Made by a program: the position numbers and the translations under genes. This document shows, piece after piece, positions 15,267 through 22,500 of a stretch of DNA of 28,675 nucleotides (positions within the stretch are counted from its first letter, which is position 1; every line of letters starts with the position of its first letter). The notes beneath the pieces are model-generated. The model was not told the DNA's origin and made no database searches. It worked only from the letters and a program-made list of their open reading frames with translations. The DNA lies in contig JBDHWQ010000029.1 in the NCBI GenBank assembly GCA_039810245.1, forward strand, positions 1 to 28,675, written 5' to 3'. Source of the DNA: CALDSL01 sp039810245 (GTDB lineage: Bacteria; Chloroflexota; Anaerolineae; Anaerolineales; Anaerolineaceae).

Positions 15267-15295
15267 TTGACGCCGCCGGGGGCGCACAGTATAAC
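15267..15295 (+). promoter_or_regulatory. Sigma-70-like promoter of the flavin reductase/AMMECR1 operon
   Basis: TTGACG (15267-15272) and TATAAC (15290-15295) are separated by 17 bp and lie 31 nt upstream of the ATG at 15327. This is the best full-consensus promoter in the window. Confidence 0.75.
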
Positions 15296-15326
15296 AGGAC
15301 GTAGGTTAAGACGATTGGGGATAAAC

Positions 15327-15809
15327 ATGCAGCTTTCGGAACAGATGCGCCAGGCAATGCGCCATTGGCCCTCGGGGGTGGCGGTGGTCACCGGCCGCGC
15401 GGGGGATATCATCCACGGGATGACGGTCAACTCGTTCACATCCGTATCGCTCGACCCGCCGATCATCAGCGTGGCGCTCAACCACCAGACGCGGACCATC
15501 GCCCTGGTGCGCGAGACGGGCATCCTGGCGCTGACCGTGCTGGGCGAGGAGCAGCAGGAGCTTTCGGAGATCTTTGCCGGGCGCACGCCTGAAGATGCGG
15601 ACCGTTTCGCCGGGCTGGATATCTATACGCTGGAAACCGGCGCGCCGCTGCTGGCCGGCGGGCTGGCCGGACTGGACTGCCGCGTGGTGTTCTCGTACCC
15701 CATGGCGACCTCAACGTTATTCCTGGCTGAAGTGGTGGCGATTTCGGGGCTGCGCGATGGCGCGCCGCTGCTATACTTTAATCGAAGCTACCACAGGATA
15801 CAGCCATGA
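15327..15809 (+). CDS. Flavin reductase (HpaC-like) domain protein
   Basis: The 160-residue protein has the FMN-binding flavin reductase-like split-barrel pattern: M-R-H-W-P-S-G-V-A-V-V-T near the N-terminus, H-G-M-T-V-N-S-F-T-S-V-S-L-D-P-P-I-I-S-V (about 32-52), and T-L-F-L-A-E-V-V with Y-F-N-R-S-Y-H at the end. Such proteins reduce FMN or FAD with NAD(P)H and feed monooxygenases, or act as FMN-binding oxidoreductases. Length is normal for the short family members. The start at 15327 has GGGG six bases upstream and fits the promoter just before it; an ATG further upstream would overlap the promoter. It overlaps the AMMECR1 gene by ATGA, indicating coupled translation. Confidence 0.9.
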   Translation: MQLSEQMRQAMRHWPSGVAVVTGRAGDIIHGMTVNSFTSVSLDPPIISVALNHQTRTIALVRETGILALTVLGEEQQELSEIFAGRTPEDADRFAGLDIYTLETGAPLLAGGLAGLDCRVVFSYPMATSTLFLAEVVAISGLRDGAPLLYFNRSYHRIQP

Positions 15810-16375
15810 GCGAGACGCCGTTATCCCTGGAAGAGAGACAAATTCTGCTGCGCCTGGCGCGCCAGACGCTCGAACTGGGGCGCGTGCCCGACCTGGAGTC
15901 GGAAGCGCTGCCGCCGCGACTGCTGGAGCCGGGGGCCACGTTTGTGACCCTGACCACGCGCGCGGGCGCGCTGCGGGGCTGCATCGGCGCGCTGGAGGCC
16001 TATCAGCCGCTGGCGCTGGATGTGTGCGAGCACGCGCTGGCCGCCTCGCGCGAAGATTACCGCTTTCCGCCGGTGCAGCTACGCGAGCTGGCTGATATCC
16101 AGATCGAAATTTCGCGGCTGACGCCGCCCGTCCCGCTGCGCTATAACCGGCCCGAAGAGCTGCTGCAGCATCTGCGCCCTGGCGTCGATGGCGTGACCTT
16201 GCGCGATGGCGCGCGGCGGGCGACCTTCCTGCCGCAGGTGTGGGAAAAGCTGTCCAACCCGGAAGAATTTCTCGACCACCTGTGCCTGAAGATGGGCTCG
16301 CCTTCCAGCCTGTGGCGCCACCGCGTGCTGCGCGTGGAAACCTACCAGGTGGAAGAATTCCACGAAGCGGCGTAA
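15806..16375 (+). CDS. amrA: AMMECR1-domain protein (AmmeMemoRadiSam system protein A)
   Basis: This 189-residue protein contains the AMMECR1 hallmark L-R-G-C-I-G at residues 56-61, preceded by F-V-T-L-T-T-R-A-G-A and followed by A-A-S-R-E-D-Y-R-F-P-P-V, all typical of the family. In many prokaryotes the domain is encoded with a MEMO-like protein and a radical SAM protein, a system of unknown chemistry. Neither partner lies in this window. The gene is translationally coupled to the flavin reductase upstream (ATGA at 15806-15809), so a redox link is suggested by context. The stop is 9 bp from the stop of the convergent cyclic-di-AMP receptor gene. Confidence 0.93.
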   Translation: MSETPLSLEERQILLRLARQTLELGRVPDLESEALPPRLLEPGATFVTLTTRAGALRGCIGALEAYQPLALDVCEHALAASREDYRFPPVQLRELADIQIEISRLTPPVPLRYNRPEELLQHLRPGVDGVTLRDGARRATFLPQVWEKLSNPEEFLDHLCLKMGSPSSLWRHRVLRVETYQVEEFHEAA

Positions 16376-16384
16376 TTCACCGCG

Positions 16385-16651
16385 TCAGAAGTGGATAAAC
16401 TGATCCACCTTGAGCACAAAGATGGTGGCGCGCTTGGTATTGGGGTCGGTGGGTGGGGCGCAGTTGGTGCGGATGGTGCTTAAGGCCGCATCGAGCTGGT
16501 CGTCATCGACGCCGATCAGCAGGGTGGTGGAGCCGCGGCGCAAGAAGCCGCCGGTCGAGGCGATCAGCGTGACCCGGAAACCGGCCGAGGTGAGCGCGCC
16601 CGATACGGGCTCGTTATCCACATCGCGCAGGATAGCAATGATCAGTTTCAT
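16385..16651 (-). CDS. darA: Cyclic-di-AMP receptor-like protein (DarA/PstA family)
   Basis: The 88-residue cytoplasmic protein has the PII-like fold signature of the cyclic-di-AMP receptor family: M-K-L-I-I-A-I-L-R-D at the start, then G-F-R-V-T-L-I-A-S-T-G-G-F-L-R-R-G-S-T-T-L-L-I-G-V (about 24-48). The T-G-G-F-L segment is the conserved ligand-binding loop of this family. It is somewhat shorter than Firmicute DarA (about 109 residues) because the loops are compact. It starts 3 nt after the stop of a second receptor gene, and a GAGGAG ribosome-binding site lies inside the end of that gene. The pair implies a diadenylate cyclase elsewhere in the genome. The target of this receptor is unknown. 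Confidence 0.88.
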   Translation of the reverse strand: MKLIIAILRDVDNEPVSGALTSAGFRVTLIASTGGFLRRGSTTLLIGVDDDQLDAALSTIRTNCAPPTDPNTKRATIFVLKVDQFIHF

Positions 16652-16654
16652 GGA

Positions 16655-17008
16655 TCAGATCTCCTCGTAATGTTCAATGTCCATCGAGAAAATAGTGGCT
16701 CCGCCGATGGTGATGGGCGTGGGTGTGGGCAGGGGCAGCGGCGCGCTTTCCAGTGGCACGGCAATATACTCAATGCGTTGGCGACAGCTATTGTTGAGCG
16801 CGTCGAGGGCGGCCTGTTTCCGCGCCGCGGGCAGGCCGATCAGCAGGGTGATGTTGCGGCGGCCGAGGAACCCGCCTACGCTGGGCAGCCGGGTGGACGT
16901 AAGGCCGGCTTTCGACAGGGCGTTTTGCGCGCTTTCCGCATCCTGCGCCTGGATTACTGCCAGCAGCAGAACGGAGCTTTCCGATTCGTTCATTTCTGGA
17001 CTGCTCAT
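16655..17008 (-). CDS. Second cyclic-di-AMP receptor-like protein
   Basis: This 117-residue paralogue of the next gene shares the core L-P-S-V-G-G-F-L-G-R-R-N-I-T-L-L-I-G-L (about 41-59) and the beta1 strand V-L-L-L-A-V-I-Q-A. It differs by an acidic N-terminal extension of about ten residues and a Pro-rich insertion (P-L-P-L-P-T-P-T-P) before the last strand. The T of T-G-G-F-L is V here, so ligand affinity or specificity may differ. The start has GGAGG 4 nt upstream. The tandem arrangement suggests a heteromeric sensor or two sensors with different thresholds; both are inferences. It is 30 bp downstream of the glycosidase-like gene on the same strand, so the three may be one operon. Confidence 0.8.
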   Translation of the reverse strand: MSSPEMNESESSVLLLAVIQAQDAESAQNALSKAGLTSTRLPSVGGFLGRRNITLLIGLPAARKQAALDALNNSCRQRIEYIAVPLESAPLPLPTPTPITIGGATIFSMDIEHYEEI

Positions 17009-17038
17009 ACAGCCTCCTTCGGAAAAGTTCGTGTTGGG

Positions 17039-19411
17039 TTAAGTCAATGATAAACGGTATGGCCCAGGGCCACGAACGGCAACCGGTTTTCCGGTGGGGA
17101 AGGTCACCTGTGTTTCTTCACCCTGTCGCGTAACAGTGATACCTCGATATTGTACAGTAATTGGCCATGGAAAGGGGTTAATTCCGCGCAGAATCACCTC
17201 GTTGGCGGCCAGGCGCTCGATGCCGGCGGTTTGCAGGAACAGCCCCAGCGGCGCCAGCCCAAAGAGTGAGTTGCTGTCACCCGAGGCCTGCCCGGTATAC
17301 GCATTGTAGGATTGGCCGAACGCGCGGCGGATCTTGAGCGACTGCACCACGGTGCTCATCAGGCGCGTCACCAGCCCGGCGGCTTCGGCCTGGCGGCCAT
17401 ACCGCAGCAGCCCTTCGCCGACCAGCGTGTTCCATACCATTTCGACAGCCGAGAGCGTGGTGGGGGCATCCGGCGCGTTGCCGGCCGGGCACATGGGGAT
17501 GCCCCACGGCGCCAGGTAGCGACCCAACAGGGCGCGCTCCACAGTCTGCCAGGCGCGCGCCTCACCGGGGATGCCTGCCCACAGCGGCAGGAGCAGCGAA
17601 ACAGCTTCCTGGGTGTAATCCACGGTGTAGATGCGCAAACGGTCGCGGCTTTCCAGCCCGTCGATCTCGACCGCGTTCAGGCGGGTAAAGACGGATTGGG
17701 TGGTGGCGCGGCCTTCGCCGTGCATCCAGAAGAACTGCAGCGGGCGCAGCTCTTCGCGCAGCTCACCCTGCGGCCCCAGGCCATGCAGGATCACGCGTGC
17801 CGCGCGCGTGTTTTCTTCCTGGTTGTGCACACGCAAAATCAGCCGCTGTGGGGCGTTGAAATCAACGCCGGCCGGGTACGCGCCGCTGCCCTGGAAGGTC
17901 TTCACCAGCCGTCCCGGCTGCGAGGTATGGGTCTGGTAATCGCGAAAGCGGTAAATCGACGCGCCGGGATCCCAGGTCTGCTCGACCACGGCGCGCAGCC
18001 GCGCGGCCCACATTTCCAGCACGGGCAAGTCTTCGCGCAGGTTGGCGCGGCGGGCGATGCGCGCCAGGCTGTCACATTCGCGATAGAGCATTGCGCCCAG
18101 CGCGGGGCTTTCCAGCGTAGTGATGTCCACGCCCTGCGACTGGATATGCCAGCGGTCAAACAGCGGGTTATTTTCGTAGCCGGTCTGCAGCGGGTGGTCC
18201 CATTCAGGGTAACCGTCCTGGTCGCGGTCGTGGGAAGTGTCCATCCACAGGTTGAGGAAGCGCCACAGCATGGGGTAGAGCACGGCCAGCCAGCCGGGGT
18301 CGGGGTCGGCCTGGCCCAGCTTCCACGCCAGGCTGGCCAGCAGCGGCGGGGCCAGATACTTGCCGCGCTGCCCGCCCAGCCCCGGCTTCCAATCCACAAA
18401 ACCATCTTCCTGCTGCGTGTGCAGGAAATTGAGCAGCAAACCGCGCGCCAACTCTGGTGCGCCGGGCAGCAGGCCGGCCATGTGCCACGCGCCAAGCACG
18501 GTCTGGCCGCTCCACGGGTAAGGGTAGTCACTGCCATCGCCGCGCGGCGAGTATCCGCGGTCTGAGCCGCGGGCATGCACGAACGAGGGATGCGGCAGCC
18601 CCGGCCCGGGCAGGAACAGGCGCAGCGCGGCCACCTGGGTAAAGGCCAGTGCCGCGTCCCAATCCGGCTCGCCAGTGGTGATCTCCACGATATGCTGGCG
18701 TTCCAGCATGGTAATGCGCGCCAGCGCCGGCTCCCAGGGCTCGGCTGCCAGGCTTCGTGCCGCCGCCAGTGAGGCGGCGGGGTCATCGAGAGAGGCCAGT
18801 GCCCAGCACAGCTCGCGGTCGTTGCCGGGGTACAGCTCCCATTCCACTGCCAGAGCAGGGAAGGGGCTGCTGGCAGGCATCACTGCCGCGCCGGAAACAG
18901 CGCATACCGGGTACAGGCCTTCGGTGCTGCCGGCCAGCACCGGGGTAGGTGCGGCCGGCCGGGCGGCCATTGCTTCACCCTGCTCCAGTGGGCTGAGCAG
19001 GCCCACCCACTCGAGGCGCAGGGTTTCCTTTAATACACTGTTGTTATGAATGCGCAGCCGGCCGGTGATGGTGCATGAATCGGGAACCCGGTACTCGCAG
19101 CGGACGTCTATACCGGAGAAAGGCGAGAAGGTAAGGCAGGCGTAGTTGGGCGCGAAATGCACCAGCCGTGGGGGCTGGGCAAAGGCGGCCGGGTCAGTGA
19201 GCGCGCCGCCGGCGCGCACAAAGCGCGGAAACAGGCGCATCCAGCCGGCGCGCAGTCCGAAGGTGGTGTGCAGCAGCAGTGCGGGTGGCTCGCCGCCCCC
19301 CAGGGCCAGATCCCAGATGTGGTCGTCGGTGTAGCGGGGCACGCCCAGGCGCGCATCGGCCGCCAGAACCAGGTGCAGCGGGTCGCCCGGGCCAAGTTTC
19401 CATTCGCGCAT
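17039..19411 (-). CDS. Six-hairpin glycosidase-like protein (GH63/GH37-related)
   Basis: The 790-residue protein has no signal peptide, so it is probably cytoplasmic. Residues 1-245 look beta-rich. From about 250 on it has the (alpha/alpha)6-barrel character of GH63/GH37/GH15-like enzymes: P-Y-P-W-S-G-Q, G-A-W-H-M-A-G-L-L, F-L-N-L-W-M-D, D-R-D-Q-D-G-Y-P-E-W-D-H (396-406) and G-Y-E-N-N-P-L-F (411-418), then Y-N-A-Y-T-G and F-G-L-A-P-L-G-L-F near 702-725. In GH63 relatives the last motif usually carries a glutamate (E-x-Y-N-P-x-T-G); here the position is Q700. Substrate is unknown; alpha-glucosides or related glycans are typical. I chose the ATG at 19411, not the far-upstream one in the same frame, because a TACAAT box is 6 nt before it and the upstream part has no protein-like features. 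Confidence 0.82.
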   Translation of the reverse strand: MREWKLGPGDPLHLVLAADARLGVPRYTDDHIWDLALGGGEPPALLLHTTFGLRAGWMRLFPRFVRAGGALTDPAAFAQPPRLVHFAPNYACLTFSPFSGIDVRCEYRVPDSCTITGRLRIHNNSVLKETLRLEWVGLLSPLEQGEAMAARPAAPTPVLAGSTEGLYPVCAVSGAAVMPASSPFPALAVEWELYPGNDRELCWALASLDDPAASLAAARSLAAEPWEPALARITMLERQHIVEITTGEPDWDAALAFTQVAALRLFLPGPGLPHPSFVHARGSDRGYSPRGDGSDYPYPWSGQTVLGAWHMAGLLPGAPELARGLLLNFLHTQQEDGFVDWKPGLGGQRGKYLAPPLLASLAWKLGQADPDPGWLAVLYPMLWRFLNLWMDTSHDRDQDGYPEWDHPLQTGYENNPLFDRWHIQSQGVDITTLESPALGAMLYRECDSLARIARRANLREDLPVLEMWAARLRAVVEQTWDPGASIYRFRDYQTHTSQPGRLVKTFQGSGAYPAGVDFNAPQRLILRVHNQEENTRAARVILHGLGPQGELREELRPLQFFWMHGEGRATTQSVFTRLNAVEIDGLESRDRLRIYTVDYTQEAVSLLLPLWAGIPGEARAWQTVERALLGRYLAPWGIPMCPAGNAPDAPTTLSAVEMVWNTLVGEGLLRYGRQAEAAGLVTRLMSTVVQSLKIRRAFGQSYNAYTGQASGDSNSLFGLAPLGLFLQTAGIERLAANEVILRGINPFPWPITVQYRGITVTRQGEETQVTFPTGKPVAVRGPGPYRLSLT

Positions 19412-19417
19412 AGGCCG

Positions 19418-19423
19418 ATTGTA
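19418..19423 (-). promoter_or_regulatory. Putative -10 box TACAAT of the glycosidase-like gene
   Basis: Read leftward, TACAAT ends 6 nt before the ATG at 19411, which would make the mRNA leaderless. No SD precedes the ATG. No clear -35 is seen. Confidence 0.45.
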
Positions 19424-19489
19424 CCGCGTTTGCCTGCCTGGCATGAGATTTGCAGCGTTTTGGACAAAATTTCGAAGCCGAACGGGGGG

Positions 19490-19498
19490 TGCTATAAT
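19490..19498 (+). promoter_or_regulatory. Extended -10 promoter (TG-C-TATAAT) of the penicillin-binding protein gene
   Basis: A perfect TATAAT at 19493-19498 preceded by TG at the extended -10 position lies 87 nt upstream of the likely start. The -35 at 17 bp spacing (TTTCGA) is poor, as is common for extended -10 promoters. Confidence 0.65.
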
Positions 19499-19521
19499 CA
19501 GCATAGCTGTGCGCACGCCGC

Positions 19522-19552
19522 GCAAGCCCTTATCAACCCGGTGCAAGCCCTT
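19522..19552. repeat. Direct repeat GCAAGCCCTT, 21 bp apart, in the 5' leader of the PBP gene
   Basis: GCAAGCCCTT occurs at 19522-19531 and again at 19543-19552. The 21 bp period equals two helical turns, which fits tandem binding by a DNA-binding protein, though the copies lie downstream of the -10 and would also be in the mRNA leader. Confidence 0.5.
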
Positions 19553-19585
19553 TTGCTCGTATGCTTGAGAAAGATGCCAGCGCAC

Positions 19586-22500
19586 ATGGACCAACAAAAT
19601 TTACCACCCAACGACGATGATACGCGGCCGTATGACCGCCTGCGCAAGATTCTGGATGCCGGTGAAGGCTCGACCGAAGGCCTGGAGGGTCTGGAAGGTA
19701 TCCCCGGAACGGGGGATGATACGCCTGCGAAAAGCCAGCCGGTCCCCGCCGATCCCTCTACCGAAGATACCGGCCCGGTGCGCGTAACACCAGCCGCGCC
19801 GGAAACGCCGCCTGCAGTCGCGGACGCTACGCCGGACTACGTGCCACCACCGGCGGGCGAGGAAGGCTCGCTGCTGGAAGCCGGCGAAGCCGACGAGCTG
19901 CCCACCGGCCCATATCACACCACGGGCGGCACGCCAGTGGAACACCACCCCACCGGCACGCCGGAAACAACCGGGGGCTGGTACGGCCAGGGTGAAGTTC
20001 CATCGGCCGATCTATCCAACGATGCCACGCTGGCGCTGCCGGCAGAGGTTCCCCCTGCCGATACGTCCAATGACGCGACACTGGTGCTGCCGCCCGCGCC
20101 CGAACCGGACGACTCGCCCACCCAGCCGGTGCAGGTGACGCGCGCTCATCGCCCGCGCCCGGCGCAGCCGCTGCCGCAGCGGGTGGAAGAGGTGGACCCC
20201 AACGCCACGCGGGTTACGCCTTCAGCCTACGGGGCCGGCGCGCGCGGGTCGACCCAGGCCGGGCGTACCTATCGCGCCGCGTCTTCGCAGCCGCCGCAAC
20301 CGCCGCGCTACGTGCCCGGCACACCGCCGGTTTCTTCTACGGGGCGTACCCAGCGCCGCGGGAATGGCAGGGGCAACACCGGTTGTTTCCTGCGCGGGCT
20401 GGTGGCGCTGCTGTTTGTCACCGCGCTGGTGGTGCTGTGTGCCGGATCATTTGGCGTGTACCAGTACTTCCGTATCGCTTCAACCCTGCCGCCGGTAGAC
20501 GACCTGCGCAACCGCTCGTCGCAGTTTGAGACCACGCGCATCCTCGATCGCAACGGCAACATGCTGTATGAAATCCTCGACCCCAACGCGGGGCGGCGCA
20601 CCTACGTCTCGCTGGATAAAATCTCGCCGTACCTGATCGCCGCCACCATCGCCACCGAGGATAAAGAGTTCTGGAACCACCCTGGCTACGATCCGGTGGC
20701 GCTGATCCGCGCGCTGTGGCAGAACTACACCAGTGGCGAAGTAGTTTCTGGTGCTTCGACTATCACCCAGCAATTGGCGCGTGGTCTGCTGCTGCCGGAA
20801 GAAAAATACGAGCAGACGCTGCAGCGCAAGGCGCGCGAGATTGTGCTGGCGGCGGAAATCACGCGCCGCTTCAGCAAAGATGAGATCCTGGAACTGTACC
20901 TCAACGAGAACTATTACAGCAACCTGTCGTACGGCATCCAGGCCGCATCGGAAACGTATTTCAACACCACCGCGGACAAGTTGACCCTGGCGCAGGCCTC
21001 GTTCCTGGCGGGTATCCCCCAGGCGCCGGGCGTGTACGACATCTACACCAACCGCGAGGCTACGCTGGAGCGCCACAAGCAGGTGCTGACCCTGATGTAC
21101 CAGGCCAGCCAGGATCAGGGCTGCATCGACGTAGGCCCGCGCGCCAGCCGCGTATGCGTGGATGCGCCTACCGCGCAGGCCGCCGCCGCCGAGATCGAAG
21201 CCTATAACTTCACCCGCCGGCCGAACACCATCCGCTATCCGCACTGGGTCAACTATATTCGCAGCCTTTTAGAGAGCCAGTACGACGCGCAAACCATCTA
21301 CCGCTCGGGTTTCACCGTATACACCACGCTCGACCCGTCGCTGCAAGACCTGGCCGAGCAGATTGTGAAGCAGCAGGTTGATACGCTGGCGGCGCAGAAC
21401 GTTACCGCGGGCGCGCTGGTATCCATCCGCCCATCCACCGGGGAAATTTTGGCCATGGTCGGCTCGGCAGACTTCAATGATGAGGCCAACGCCGGGCAGG
21501 TGAACATGGCGGTCAGCCCGCGCCAGCCGGGGTCTTCAATCAAGCCGCTGACCTACGTGGCAGCCTTCGAAAAAGGCTGGACACCGGCCACGCTGATCTG
21601 GGACGTGCCCAGCGAGTTCCCGCCATCCGGCGACCCGAATGATCCCAGCCCACGCTATGTGCCGCAAAACTACGACGGCCGCTTCCGCGGCCCGGTGACG
21701 GTGCGCACCGCGCTGGCCAACTCGCTCAACGTACCGGCTGTGAAGACCTTGCAGTTTGTGGGCATCTACGATAACCCCAGCACCGGCGGCGCGGACGGCT
21801 TCATCAATTTCGCGCAGCGGCTGGGCATCAGCACGCTCACTCGCCCGGATTACGGCCTGTCGCTTACCCTGGGTGGCGGAGAAGTGACCGTGCTGGAAAT
21901 GACCTCGGCGTTTGGCGTGTTCGCCAACGGCGGGCGGCGCATGCCACCCGTGGCGATCACTAAAATCACCGATTACACCGGCAACACGGTATTTGAATAT
22001 CAGCCGCCCGAGGCGGCCCAGGTTGTGCGCGCCGAGCACGCCTACCTGATCAGCTCAATCCTGTCGGATAATGAAGCGCGCGCGCCAACGTTTGGCCCGA
22101 ACTCGGTGCTGAACCTGCCGTTCCAGGCCGCGGCCAAGACCGGTACCACCAACGATTTCCGGGATAACTGGACGCTGGGCTATACCCCCGACCTGGTGAC
22201 CGGGGTGTGGGTGGGCAACGCCGATTACACCCCCATGGTGGGAACCACCGGCCTGACCGGCGCAGCGCCGATCTGGTCGCAGTACATGCAGGTGGCCGTG
22301 CCTGCCATCACCGGCGGGCAGCCCAGCGGCTTCCCGCGCCCGGGCGGTATCGTGGATAAGGTGATCTGTGCCCAGTCGGGCACTGAGCCGTCGGAATACT
22401 GCCCCAGCCAGCGCGGCGAAATCTTCGCCGCGGACCAGCCGCCGCTGCCATCGCGCGACGATCTGTGGCAAAAGGTCAACATCGATACCTGGACCGGGCT

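Larger units (their letters stand above)
14959..15326. other. Intergenic region between divergent genes
   Basis: This 368 bp gap separates the leftward amidase operon from the rightward flavin reductase gene. Besides promoters at both edges it holds an inverted pair TAACCCG (15042-15048) / CGGGTTA (15087-15093) and a short CGGCAG/CTGCCG stem near 15105-15126. A 16-codon frame (15149-15199) preceded by a purine-rich GAAGGGGG is present but has no other coding support. Nothing else is recognised. Confidence 0.5.

Noticed and set aside
17312..18565. A 417-codon open frame on the + strand opposite the glycosidase-like gene
   Set aside because: It is the antisense shadow of a gene with recognisable domains. 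The frame stays open because of GC-rich codon use, and its translation shows no family-like pattern or start signal.
19157..19573. The longer reading of the PBP frame beginning opposite the glycosidase-like gene
   Set aside because: It would include the promoter and overlap the divergent gene; the extended -10 at 19493 lies downstream of that start.
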